Assembly: GCF_003253565.1 (NCBI RefSeq) | Contig: NZ_QKUF01000018.1 | Location: 62,001-126,000 of the forward strand | Length of the DNA stretch: 64,000 nucleotides | Reading direction: 5' to 3' | Origin: Thermosporothrix hazakensis | Lineage (GTDB): Bacteria > Chloroflexota > Ktedonobacteria > Ktedonobacterales > Ktedonobacteraceae | Shown here: positions 17,368-26,228 of the stretch, piece after piece | How the letters are laid out: each line of letters begins with the position of its first letter | How positions within the stretch are numbered: position 1 is the stretch's first letter | Translations under genes and position numbers: made by a program | Notes under the pieces: generated by a model | Seen by the model: the letters and a program-made list of their open reading frames with translations, nothing else | Told to the model about the DNA's origin: nothing | Database searches by the model: none

Positions 17368-20300
17368 TTAATGGGAGGCGTACATACGATTTGTGTCGTA
17401 GTCGCCCGCGACAAAATCGAGAGCACTGGTACTGGTATTATGGGGCTGGACGCGCCAGAAGGCCCGGCTCATAAAGTCCCAGTGTTCCAGGATCTCGGCT
17501 GCATGCGCGCTATGCGTCTTGCGTGCATGCCATGTGATTACCTGACGAAGCGCCTCACTCTCGGCGTTGTCTGTAATGCGCCCAAGCGAGACGAACGAGG
17601 TATTGCAGTTTGCGCTAAAGGTGTTGGTTGTATCAAGCACATAGGCCACGCCCGAGGACATACCGGCTGCGAAGTTGCGCCCGGTCTCGCCCAGGACTAC
17701 AACCATACCACCTGTCATATATTCACACCCGTGGTCGCCAATACCCTCAACAACGGCCAGAGCGCCGCTATTGCGTACTGCAAAGCGCTCACCGGCCCGA
17801 CCAGCCGCGAAGAGTTGACCACCGGTGGCCCCATAGAGGACCGTATTACCAAGAATGGTATTGCTCGCCGAGTGATAGGTGGCGTTTGTCGGCGGCATAA
17901 TCACGATCTGACCGCCTACCATGCTTTTGCCAACATAGTCGTTTGCTTCACCCTGAAGATGCAGGCGCATACCAGGTACACAGAAGGCGCCGAAGCTCTG
18001 ACCTGCGGAGCCTTCAAATGTGCAGGTAATACTGACACCCGAGAGGCCGCTGTTGCCATAACGGCGGGCAATTTCACCGGCTAGCGTGACGCCAATGGAG
18101 CGATCATAGTTGTGAATGGTATGCTGTGTAATCACACTGCGCTCAAGATTGAGGGCAGGGGCTGCCTCCGACAACAACTGATCTTCCAGGGCGGAGCGTT
18201 CCGGCGAGACATGTTTGCTGGCATCAGAGCGCACAGGATGGGCAACGAGCAGACCGGAAAGATCGAACTCGGTCTCTCCCTTTGTCTGAAGGAGATCGGC
18301 GCGTCCGATCAGCTCTTCAAGGCTTCTGAAGCCAAGCTGCGCCAGAAGTTCGCGTACCTCCGTCGCGACCAGGGTCAGGTAATTAATCAAGAATTGCGGG
18401 CGACCGGTAAACTTCGCCTTTAAGTCTTCGCGCTGGGTAGCTATGCCCGCCGGACAGGTGTTCAGGTGACACTGACGCGCCATATCACAGCCAAGCGAGA
18501 CCAACGCTGCTGTTCCAAAGCCATACTCTTCCGCGCCAAGCATGGCAGCGATGACGACATCACGACCAGTTTTAAAGCCGCCATCAACGCGCACCTTAAC
18601 GCGCTGACGCAGGCCGTTTTTCACGAGTACCTGCTGCGCCTCGGCAAGCCCCAGTTCCCAGGGAAGACCAGCATGCTTGATGGACTGAAGCGGAGAAGCA
18701 CCAGTACCGCCATCATGGCCGCTGATCAGAACGTAGTTCGCATGGGCTTTCGCGACACCAGCGGCAATGGTACCTACCCCTTTACAGGAGACCAGCTTGA
18801 CGCCAACCTTCGCGGTCGGGTTGACCTGATGCAGATCATAAATGAGCTGTGCGATATCTTCGATACTGTAGATGTCGTGATGTGGCGGTGGTGAGATCAG
18901 GGCTACTCCCGGCGCTGTATGGCGCAGGCGAGCCACAAAAGGCGTTACCTTGTGTGGAGGCAACTGACCACCTTCGCCCGGCTTGGAGCCTTGAGCCATC
19001 TTAATCTCGATCTCTTCGGCGCGCACAAGGTACTCAGTAGTGACCCCGAAGCGAGCAGATGCAACCTGCTTGATCTTGCTGCTGACCGGGTAGCCTTCAA
19101 GCGTCTCCTGATACCAGGCGGGATCTTCGCCACCCTCACCGGTATTGTTGCGTGCATTGATGCTGTTCATCGCGGCTGCGATCGTTCGATGTGTCTCTGC
19201 ACTAAGTGCGCCGACCGACATTGCCGAGATCACAAAGCGCGCGCGTATCGACTCAACCGATTCTACCTCCTCAACCGGGATCGGTGTGCGCTGCGTGAAG
19301 TCCAGCAGGTCACGAAGGGTGGTTGGCGGACGATTATAGACCAGATTGGTAAATTGCTGATAGTCGGTGTGTTCGCCACTCTGGGCGGCCTTCTGAAGCG
19401 CCCGGACAATCAATGGATTATAGGCGTGGTACTCCGCATCACGCCGGAAGCGATACCGGCCCAGATCGGCCAGTTTCCGCCGTCGGACAGCAGGCTCGGG
19501 CGTGGCCGGGGCCTGTTGCAGCGAGGTACAGTGCTGGATAATCTTGCTGGCAACCTGTTCTAGCGTCAGACTTCCCGGGTGATAGGGCGAGCCGGCGAAA
19601 CAGCGTTCCACAAATTCGGGAGCCAGACCAATAATCTCGAATTGACCGCCACCGATGATGTTATGCAGGGTTGAGATTCCCATGCGTGCCATGACCTTGC
19701 ACAGGCCGTCCTCAATCGCGTGGAAGTAGCGCTCGACTGCGATTTCAGGGGTGACATCTTCCAGTTTTCGTTCACCAGCAAGGGCACGGACACTATCGAG
19801 CGCGAGTGTTGGTACAATCGCTTCGGAGCCGTAGCCAAGCAGTACAGCAATCTGGTGAATATCACAGACAGTGCCTGTTTCGCAGACCAGAGAGGTGCGG
19901 GTGCGCAAGCCATGCTCAATCAAGAAGCGGTGCACGGAGCCAACCGCAATGACCATCGGGATGGGGGGCTGTTCAAGGGTTGCCTCGCGATCGCTGAGCA
20001 CAAGCAGGGTTGCCCCTTCATTGATCGCGGTGAGAGCCTCCTGTTCCAGACGATCAAGTGCCCCGGCAAGAGCCTCCGGTCCCGCGGCAACCGGGAAGAT
20101 AGTATTCAAAACATGGGTCTGTTGCCGCCGGGATAGTGCCTCAAGTTGCGCTTCTGTCAACAGCGGTGAGGGAAGGTGAACCAGACGAGCGTGTTCGGGT
20201 GACTCGGTTAGCAGACTGGATTGCGTCCCAAGATAGCTATCAAGCGACATCACAACGCGCTCGCGTAACGGGTCAATAGGCGGGTTCGTGACCTGAGCGA

Positions 20301-21876
20301 AACGCTGCCGGAAGTAGTCGGAGATGGCACGAGGCATCCGGGAGAGCGGTGCAAGCGGGGCATCATCGCCCATACTCCATGTAGGCTCTTTCTGCTCTGT
20401 CAGTATCGGACGCAGGACCATCTCAATATCTTCATGGGTAAAACCGAAGAGCTGTTGACGAGCAAATAGCGCATCAGAATCTGGCTTCTCGATGGGCTGA
20501 GGCTGGATTTGCTGCTCAAGGTCATACAAATGCACGCGATTGTCTGCGAGCCACTGCTTGTATGGCTGCTTTTGTGCCAGCATTGTTTTGATTGCCTGAT
20601 CGCGGAGTACCTGCTTCTGGATGAGATCAACCGCGATCATTTCACCTGGTCCCAGGCGTCCCTTCTCGGCGACTTCAGCAGGATAGAGAGGAATTACCCC
20701 GGCCTCGGAGGCAACAATTAGCAGCCCGCTTGTTGTCAGCGTGTAGCGAGCCGGGCGCAGGCCATTGCGATCGAGTGCTGCACCGACAATCTGTCCATCG
20801 GTAAACACGAGCGCCGCAGGACCATCCCAGGGCTCGGTCAGGCCCGCATGATACTCACACCAGGCGCGAAGCTCTTCTGAGAATGTCTCGTCGTTCTCCC
20901 ATGCAGGAGGTACGAGCATCTGTACGCTATGAAGCAGGCCACGACCCGAGACGGAAATCAGCTCAAGCGCATTATCTAACTGTGCTGAATCGCTGCTCCA
21001 TTCCTGAAGTACCGGAACAAAGGCGTTAACGCGCTCTCCCCACAGAGGCGAAGACAGCGACTTTTCGCGGGCTCGCATCCAGTTGCGGTTTCCTTGCAAC
21101 GTATTGATTTCGCCGTTATGCGCCAGCAGGCGGAACGGCTGAGCCAGCGGCCAGGACGGGAACGTGTTGGTGCTGTAGCGTTGGTGAAAGACGGCGAGTG
21201 CGCTGGCGTAGCGTGGGTCTACAAGATCAAGATAGAAGCGTGCGAGTTGATCAGGGGCCAGCAATCCTTTATATACAATGGTGCGATGCGAGAGCGAGGC
21301 GATATAACAATCAGAGATCCTGGCTTCATGCAAGCGTTGTTCCAGCAAACGGCGAGCGTAGTAGAGGGTTTGTTCATATGCAGAGACATCAAGGGATGCC
21401 GGACGGCTCACGAGCGCGTGCATGATCTGAGGCATTGTCTCGCGTGCACGGGTGCCCAGAACAGTTTCATCAAGCGGGGGAGTGCGCCACCCAAGCCAGA
21501 GAAGGCCAAGCTCACGCAGAGTCTGCTCAACCAGTTGACGACTCTTCTCGTTGTCAGCAGGGGCTCTCTCGGGATGTGGTAAGAAAAGCACGCCTACAGC
21601 GAGATCAGCGGGATCAAGGTCGGGGCGGTTCAACTCGGCGGAAAGAAGCGCTTGAGGAATTTGAGTCATGATGCCTGCACCATCATACGTCTGGGCATCG
21701 GCGTCCTGGGCTCCACGATGGGTCAGGTTTGCAAGAGCCGATAAGGCCTGCTGAACCAGATCGTGGCTGGCATGTCCGGAAACATGGGCAATAAAACCTG
21801 TGCCACAGGCGTCGTGCTCCTGGCGGGCATCATACAGCGGGTACGGGGAAGGCAAAATATTGTGTTCGTTATGCAT
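17368..21876 (-). CDS. gltB: Glutamate synthase, large subunit
   Basis: About 1,502 residues, full length. It transfers the glutamine amide to 2-oxoglutarate to give two glutamates. The glutaminase (GATase type II) domain begins at Cys24 in EHDACGTGF, so the first 23 residues should be removed as a propeptide. Further on are the central domain, the FMN/Fe-S synthase domain with GEGGEDPAW, KPGEGGQLPPHKV, SGHDGGTGASP and CHLNTCPAGIATQ, and the C-terminal beta-helix with repeated GGQIVIM-type strands. ATG 21876 is chosen over TTG 21891 because GGAGG lies seven bases upstream of the ATG. No small subunit (gltD) is adjacent; the reductant may be ferredoxin or a distant GltD. A long leader precedes the gene. 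Confidence 0.97.
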   Translation of the reverse strand: MHNEHNILPSPYPLYDARQEHDACGTGFIAHVSGHASHDLVQQALSALANLTHRGAQDADAQTYDGAGIMTQIPQALLSAELNRPDLDPADLAVGVLFLPHPERAPADNEKSRQLVEQTLRELGLLWLGWRTPPLDETVLGTRARETMPQIMHALVSRPASLDVSAYEQTLYYARRLLEQRLHEARISDCYIASLSHRTIVYKGLLAPDQLARFYLDLVDPRYASALAVFHQRYSTNTFPSWPLAQPFRLLAHNGEINTLQGNRNWMRAREKSLSSPLWGERVNAFVPVLQEWSSDSAQLDNALELISVSGRGLLHSVQMLVPPAWENDETFSEELRAWCEYHAGLTEPWDGPAALVFTDGQIVGAALDRNGLRPARYTLTTSGLLIVASEAGVIPLYPAEVAEKGRLGPGEMIAVDLIQKQVLRDQAIKTMLAQKQPYKQWLADNRVHLYDLEQQIQPQPIEKPDSDALFARQQLFGFTHEDIEMVLRPILTEQKEPTWSMGDDAPLAPLSRMPRAISDYFRQRFAQVTNPPIDPLRERVVMSLDSYLGTQSSLLTESPEHARLVHLPSPLLTEAQLEALSRRQQTHVLNTIFPVAAGPEALAGALDRLEQEALTAINEGATLLVLSDREATLEQPPIPMVIAVGSVHRFLIEHGLRTRTSLVCETGTVCDIHQIAVLLGYGSEAIVPTLALDSVRALAGERKLEDVTPEIAVERYFHAIEDGLCKVMARMGISTLHNIIGGGQFEIIGLAPEFVERCFAGSPYHPGSLTLEQVASKIIQHCTSLQQAPATPEPAVRRRKLADLGRYRFRRDAEYHAYNPLIVRALQKAAQSGEHTDYQQFTNLVYNRPPTTLRDLLDFTQRTPIPVEEVESVESIRARFVISAMSVGALSAETHRTIAAAMNSINARNNTGEGGEDPAWYQETLEGYPVSSKIKQVASARFGVTTEYLVRAEEIEIKMAQGSKPGEGGQLPPHKVTPFVARLRHTAPGVALISPPPHHDIYSIEDIAQLIYDLHQVNPTAKVGVKLVSCKGVGTIAAGVAKAHANYVLISGHDGGTGASPLQSIKHAGLPWELGLAEAQQVLVKNGLRQRVKVRVDGGFKTGRDVVIAAMLGAEEYGFGTAALVSLGCDMARQCHLNTCPAGIATQREDLKAKFTGRPQFLINYLTLVATEVRELLAQLGFRSLEELIGRADLLQTKGETEFDLSGLLVAHPVRSDASKHVSPERSALEDQLLSEAAPALNLERSVITQHTIHNYDRSIGVTLAGEIARRYGNSGLSGVSITCTFEGSAGQSFGAFCVPGMRLHLQGEANDYVGKSMVGGQIVIMPPTNATYHSASNTILGNTVLYGATGGQLFAAGRAGERFAVRNSGALAVVEGIGDHGCEYMTGGMVVVLGETGRNFAAGMSSGVAYVLDTTNTFSANCNTSFVSLGRITDNAESEALRQVITWHARKTHSAHAAEILEHWDFMSRAFWRVQPHNTSTSALDFVAGDYDTNRMYASH

Positions 21877-21934
21877 GCAGTGTCCTCCCAAGAACTAAAT
21901 GCTACTGAAGGGATCGGGCACCGGCGCTGGAGCC

Positions 21935-21965
21935 AAAAAGGTCGACGATCAAACAACGTTCGTCG
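21935..21965 (-). promoter_or_regulatory. Attenuator-like hairpin in the gltB leader
   Basis: On the minus strand a 6-bp stem (21960-21965 with 21943-21948) with an 11-base loop is followed after three bases by five U. It lies about 60 bases before the gltB ATG, inside the predicted transcript, so it could stop transcription early. The stem is short, so this is a candidate only. Confidence 0.35.
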
Positions 21966-22069
21966 GTATTCGTTACTGTGGTTCAAGCCAGCTTACAGGC
22001 CAAAGTGGTAGCACTGGGAAGGTGAGCAGCATAGCTCATGTGGAGAGGCGACATCACCTGCTTTTTACA

Positions 22070-22099
22070 AGTATAACATATCCGTTTAAAAACAGGCAA
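22070..22099 (-). promoter_or_regulatory. Promoter of gltB
   Basis: On the minus strand TTGCCT (22094-22099), an 18-base spacer and TATACT (22070-22075). The predicted start near 22063 leaves a leader of about 185 bases before gltB. The rest of the 342-base gap holds only the hairpins listed separately. Confidence 0.6.
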
Positions 22100-22185
22100 G
22101 GCAGTTCGGTTGAAGATCAGCAGGGAGAAAATTGACAGTATTCATATTGCTCTATGTAGCAGTGAGAGAGGAGTCACGAAATACG

Positions 22186-22208
22186 CCTGGAGGGATTTCC
22201 CCTCCAGG
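22186..22208 (-). terminator. Hairpin after the glycosyltransferase operon
   Basis: An exact 9-bp stem pairs 22186-22194 with 22200-22208 around a 5-base loop, ten bases after the last glycosyltransferase stop on the minus strand. The following T content is modest, so termination is likely but not certain. Confidence 0.6.
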
Positions 22209-22218
22209 TACAACAGCT

Positions 22219-23343
22219 TCATACTGGCTTTTCGAGCATCTCACAATAGACCTGATAGGTCTGGCGTGCGATCTGTTCCTGCGTGTAGTGGGTCAGCACG
22301 CGCTGACGGCCCTTGCGTGCCAGTTCGAGGTACAGGTCCGGATTGTCAAGCAACTGCCGCAAACGGTTGGCTAACTCCTGCGCATTGCCTTCCGGGAAAA
22401 TCAGCCCGGCGTCACCGATCACATAAGGAATCTCGGCAGAGTCGGAACCGACAACCGGCACCTCGCACGACATCGCTTCAGCCAGCACGCGACCGAACTG
22501 CTCTGCCCAGTTGGGGCGTGTCAACGAGGGCAGAACCAGCACATCCAGCTTCTGGAGTTCGGCGGGAATCTCGCGGGTGGGCACACTTGCTTTAAAAGTC
22601 AGCCGGTCACTGACTCCGAGCCGGCGTGCCTGTTCTGTAAGCACCTCTTTCATCGGGCCAAAGCCTATAAGGACGACACGGCACCGTTCCGGTAAGAGGG
22701 CCAGCGCGTCGACGAGCGTGCTGATCCCTTTCTGCTCCACGAGACGACCAACGTAACCGATGACAAAGGGGCGCTCTGGTGCTGGTGGCTGAAGTGGTAC
22801 GGTTCGCTTGAAGATATCGGTATCAAAGCCAAACTGAGGGATAACATGCACGCTTTTGCGGTAGCCCTTGCGGCGCAACACATCCGCAGCGTCCTGGTTG
22901 CCAGCGATTGCGGTCGTTGTGTGCGTGTAGTTGTACTGCTCGAAATAGCGGAACGGTTGCGGATAAGCACGATACAGATTCTGGTAGGCAAAAAAGAGCG
23001 CTCGCGCCCGATATTTGCGGCTCAAACGCATGGCCTGATAAGTTGCAAGGTTATACGGCTCTTCATCGATGTGCACAATATCCGGTTGTACCTCGCGAAA
23101 GATCTCACCTAATTTAGGATAAAAATGAATATGAAAATGACCGTTCAGCGCCATAGGCGTCACGATCATGCGATAGCCACTCAGATAGAGTTTTTCCAGC
23201 ACCTGCTTGCTTCCGTCATCGGCTTTCCAGTATGGTGGAGTGGCAAGAGTCAGTTCAACATCCGGGCACTTCGCCAGCTCTTCCAGCTTACGCTGAGAGG
23301 TGCCGGCGATAAGCGCTTTAGAAATCATCAGTACTCGCATCAT
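22219..23343 (-). CDS. GT4-family glycosyltransferase (third of operon)
   Basis: A 374-residue GT-B glycosyltransferase. The acceptor half starts MMRVLMISKALIAGTSQRK; the C-terminal donor half has IGYVGRLVEQKG and the GT4 E-x7-E signature in EQFGRVLAEAMSCEVPVVG, which holds the nucleotide sugar in retaining GT4 enzymes. No membrane helix is seen; it probably works on the cytoplasmic face of the membrane. It begins 14 bases after the previous gene, so it is co-transcribed with two other GT4 genes. Such trios usually build an exopolysaccharide, glycolipid or protein glycan; no flippase or polymerase is adjacent, so the product is unknown. Confidence 0.9.
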   Translation of the reverse strand: MMRVLMISKALIAGTSQRKLEELAKCPDVELTLATPPYWKADDGSKQVLEKLYLSGYRMIVTPMALNGHFHIHFYPKLGEIFREVQPDIVHIDEEPYNLATYQAMRLSRKYRARALFFAYQNLYRAYPQPFRYFEQYNYTHTTTAIAGNQDAADVLRRKGYRKSVHVIPQFGFDTDIFKRTVPLQPPAPERPFVIGYVGRLVEQKGISTLVDALALLPERCRVVLIGFGPMKEVLTEQARRLGVSDRLTFKASVPTREIPAELQKLDVLVLPSLTRPNWAEQFGRVLAEAMSCEVPVVGSDSAEIPYVIGDAGLIFPEGNAQELANRLRQLLDNPDLYLELARKGRQRVLTHYTQEQIARQTYQVYCEMLEKPV

Positions 23344-23357
23344 CTCTCTCCCTGGAG

Positions 23358-24512
23358 CTACTTTCGTCGCTTTGTGGTTGCATAGACCTCTTCGTACACT
23401 GCTAGCGTTGCCTCGGCCGTCTTCTTCCAGCTAAATTGCTGTGTTTGATAGCGAGCCCGTTCGCGCAGTGTTGAGCGCACGGTTTCATCGGTCAGGCCGC
23501 GCTTCATTGTCTCAACAAATGCATCCAGATTATCGGGATCAAAGGTCAGAGCAGCATCGCCGACAACCTCTGGCAGCGAGGTTCGGTTCGAGCAGGCAAC
23601 AGGAGCGCCACAACAAAGGGCCTCAAGTGGCGGCAGACCAAAGCCCTCATATGCGGAAGGATAGACAAACAGACTGGCTCCGCTCATAATCGCTGGCTTA
23701 TCTTCATCCTCAACAAAGCGATAGAGAATCTTTCCCTTTGCTTCCAGCTCGGCCCCAAAAGGGCGTGGGTCCGGGAAAAGCGGCCCCTTCTGCTTCTCCG
23801 GATTGCCCGAGACAAGTAGTTGAAGCTGTGGGTCTCCAAGCTCCTGATACAGGCGGACAAAAGCACGTACCAGTTGTGGCACGTTTTTTCGGTGATCGAG
23901 GCCCCCAAGATAGAAAATGTAGCGTTCACCGATACCATAACGCGCCCGCACACGAGCCAGGGTGTCGGGATCAGTAATCGGGCGGTACTCGTCACCGGCT
24001 GCCTGATAGATCACGCGAATGCGCTCTTCGGGAATGTGCAGCCGGTCGATAATATCCCGTTTGGCATGTTGAGAGATAGTGATGATCTTGCTGGCGTTGT
24101 GCGTTGCGCGTGCGACCAGTTGCATATAGAGCTTAACGCGTATGTCTCCCTGATAGGCTGGAAGGCGGAGCGGAATAATATCCTGAACCGAGACCACTGT
24201 TGGCGTTTGCGGAAAGAGGGGAGACGCAAAGTAGGGCACATGAAAGAGATCAACGCCCGCGGCCCGTGCTGCGGCTGGCCCGGTAATCTGTTCCCAGAAG
24301 ACTTTTTCAATATTCTCATTCTTGCGAGCAAGCGTCGGAACCTGCCTGACTCGATAGGGAAAGGTGGGTTGCAGCGTGATCGGCTGAGGCCCGAACAGGA
24401 GATAGACATTGTGCTGATCTATCTCTTGGAGTGCTCGGACAAGCTGTGAAAGATATTGAGCGCTGCCATTAAAAGGTTGCTGGTAGAAAAGGGCATTGAT
24501 ACCTATTTTCAT
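23358..24512 (-). CDS. GT4-family glycosyltransferase (second of operon)
   Basis: A 384-residue GT-B enzyme. N-terminal MKIGINALFYQQPFNGSAQY is typical of mannosyl-/rhamnosyltransferase-like GT4 proteins; the donor domain has FYLGGLDHRKNV and the E-x7-E motif in YEGFGLPPLEALCCGAPV. Its start overlaps the stop of the upstream glycosyltransferase by four bases (ATGA), so translation is coupled. The conserved YEGFGLPPLEA motif is shared with the upstream gene, suggesting duplication within the operon. Donor and acceptor sugars cannot be told from sequence. Confidence 0.9.
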   Translation of the reverse strand: MKIGINALFYQQPFNGSAQYLSQLVRALQEIDQHNVYLLFGPQPITLQPTFPYRVRQVPTLARKNENIEKVFWEQITGPAAARAAGVDLFHVPYFASPLFPQTPTVVSVQDIIPLRLPAYQGDIRVKLYMQLVARATHNASKIITISQHAKRDIIDRLHIPEERIRVIYQAAGDEYRPITDPDTLARVRARYGIGERYIFYLGGLDHRKNVPQLVRAFVRLYQELGDPQLQLLVSGNPEKQKGPLFPDPRPFGAELEAKGKILYRFVEDEDKPAIMSGASLFVYPSAYEGFGLPPLEALCCGAPVACSNRTSLPEVVGDAALTFDPDNLDAFVETMKRGLTDETVRSTLRERARYQTQQFSWKKTAEATLAVYEEVYATTKRRK

Positions 24513-25681
24513 ATGCCGAAATCCTTATCCGCGAAATTGGTTTCTCCTTGAGCGAGTCGTTCATAGAGCGAAAGGAGCTTCCGCGCCGAGTTCTCCCAGG
24601 TATAGTGTTTGACGTGTTGATAGCCTTTGGTACGTAGCTCTTGCCGCAACTGTTCGTCCTGAAGCAACCGATCGATTGCATGTGCGATCTCTTCAACGCT
24701 GTGTGGGTCGACCAGGAGCGCCGCGTCACCGACGACCTCGGGCAAAGATGAGGTATTGGAGGTAATGACCGGAGCACCGCAGGCCATTGCTTCAAGCGGC
24801 GGGATGCCGAAGCCCTCAAAGTATGAGGGGAATGCGAAGATATCGGCCATACTATACAGGTGGATCAATTCGAGATCACTGACACGACCCAGAAAGCGGA
24901 CATGCTTTTCTAGCTTGAGTTCACTGACCAGTTTTTGGGTCTCTTCATAGAGCCAGCCCTTGCCGCCAGCGATAGCTAACATGGCCGGCGCTTTCTTCTG
25001 CTGCAATAAGTGGTGGTACGCCTTGATCAGACCGAGATGGTTTTTCCGGGGTTCCAGGGTGCCAACAGCCAGAAGAAGCGGGTGTTTCAGGCTAAACTTA
25101 TGCCGGGTGGCAGCCAGCAGCATGGGATTGGTCTCGCGGCGAAAATAGGGAGCCACGCCTGCTGGGATGGTTGCCAGCTTTTCGGCGGGAGCCTGAAAGT
25201 GTTTGATCAGAGTGCGGCTCACCTCGTGGGAAACAGTTGTGATGACGTCGGCTCGCTGCACTGAATCGGCCACCACTTTTTGCAGGTAGGCAGCGAGCGA
25301 AGGGACCGCATATTCGGGATGTTCAAGGAAGGCGAGATCGTGGATGGTGACAACGGTTCGCGTTCGCCTGCTGAGCGGTGGCAAGGCAAAATCTGGACCA
25401 TGATAGATATCGGTTGGTCCAGTAAACAGTGTTGCGGGTAAAAGGGGGATTCGCCAGCGATACCAGAGAATATTCAAATAACGATCGGGAATCAGGGTGG
25501 CTTTCCCTCTGACGTGTTCGCCCTGTGGGAAGGGACGTTGCGCTGTCGGACGCCCACTGGTGAGCAGGGTATACTGGTTGTTCTGATCCTGGTGCAGAAG
25601 CGCCGAGACCAGAGAACGGACATAGGCCCCGATGCCTGCACCCTGTCGAATTGCCGCTGTATAATCAATTGCTATACGCAT
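24509..25681 (-). CDS. GT4-family glycosyltransferase (first of operon)
   Basis: About 390 residues from ATG 25681, which has GGAAG eight bases upstream; an ATG five codons earlier (25696) is also possible. N-terminal MRIAIDYTAAIRQGAGIGAY carries the glycine-rich acceptor-domain loop; the donor domain has AVGTLEPRKNH and the E-x7-E motif in FEGFGIPPLEAMACGAPV. It leads the three-gene operon and overlaps the next gene by ATGA. Its first 20 residues match the style of GT4 mannosyltransferases, from memory. Polysaccharide or glycolipid assembly is the likely role. Confidence 0.9.
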   Translation of the reverse strand: MRIAIDYTAAIRQGAGIGAYVRSLVSALLHQDQNNQYTLLTSGRPTAQRPFPQGEHVRGKATLIPDRYLNILWYRWRIPLLPATLFTGPTDIYHGPDFALPPLSRRTRTVVTIHDLAFLEHPEYAVPSLAAYLQKVVADSVQRADVITTVSHEVSRTLIKHFQAPAEKLATIPAGVAPYFRRETNPMLLAATRHKFSLKHPLLLAVGTLEPRKNHLGLIKAYHHLLQQKKAPAMLAIAGGKGWLYEETQKLVSELKLEKHVRFLGRVSDLELIHLYSMADIFAFPSYFEGFGIPPLEAMACGAPVITSNTSSLPEVVGDAALLVDPHSVEEIAHAIDRLLQDEQLRQELRTKGYQHVKHYTWENSARKLLSLYERLAQGETNFADKDFGI

Positions 25682-25726
25682 AGCTGATACTTCCATCCAA
25701 TCTCTGGCTCGTTTCCTGGATTGTAA

Positions 25727-25766
25727 CAGAGGGTACTATGAAGCGGCAATGTTCTGGTACCCTCTG
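25727..25766 (-). terminator. Long-loop inverted repeat after the HIT gene
   Basis: Positions 25727-25736 and 25757-25766 form an exact 10-bp inverted repeat with a 20-base loop, between the HIT stop and the first glycosyltransferase. It may end HIT transcription or act as a regulatory stem; the T run is weak. Confidence 0.45.
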
Positions 25767-25777
25767 CTCTTTCTGGA

Positions 25778-26119
25778 CTAGCCCGGAGGCCAGCCGAATT
25801 GTCGGCCACCCAGGAGATGGAAGTGTAGATGATTGACCGACTGTCCCGCGTCCGGACCGATATTGGTGACAAAGCGATAGCCGGAATCCAGCTTGAGATC
25901 ACGGGCCAGTTGATTCGCAACAGTGAAGACCTTCATCAGAATGTCCCCGTGTTCGGGTTTGAGCTCGGCCATAGAGGCGATGTGAGCACGGGGAATAATC
26001 AGGATATGGTGCGGGGCCTGCGGGTGAATGTCGTTGAAGGCCACAACATCTTGATCCTGATAGACGATATCGCCGGGGATCTCGCCCGCTGCGATTTTGC
26101 AGAAAAGACAATCCGCCAT
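25778..26119 (-). CDS. HIT-family nucleotide hydrolase/transferase
   Basis: A 113-residue protein, standard size for the HINT branch. CLFCKIAAGEIP at the start carries the zinc-type Cys pair, and HLHFHLLGG is the histidine triad whose middle His attacks the alpha-phosphate of nucleotide substrates such as AMP-lysine or adenosine phosphoramidates. AGAGGG lies just upstream of the ATG. It sits upstream of the glycosyltransferase operon but a long inverted repeat separates them, so a functional link is not implied. A housekeeping role is likely. Confidence 0.95.
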   Translation of the reverse strand: MADCLFCKIAAGEIPGDIVYQDQDVVAFNDIHPQAPHHILIIPRAHIASMAELKPEHGDILMKVFTVANQLARDLKLDSGYRFVTNIGPDAGQSVNHLHFHLLGGRQFGWPPG

Positions 26120-26228
26120 ACTATCCCTCTTTCAGAAAAGTAGAGGCAGGTGGCCAGGAGCTACTCTACCTCTACATGCGATTGTACCATGAATTGGGAA
26201 ACGCTGAAAGCGGACAGTACCGTAAGCC

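Noticed and set aside
17014..18084. A 356-codon plus-strand ORF opposite the gltB 3' end
   Set aside because: It lies antisense to the conserved gltB beta-helix, has no domain or ribosome binding site, and overlaps the Cys-rich gene in another frame.
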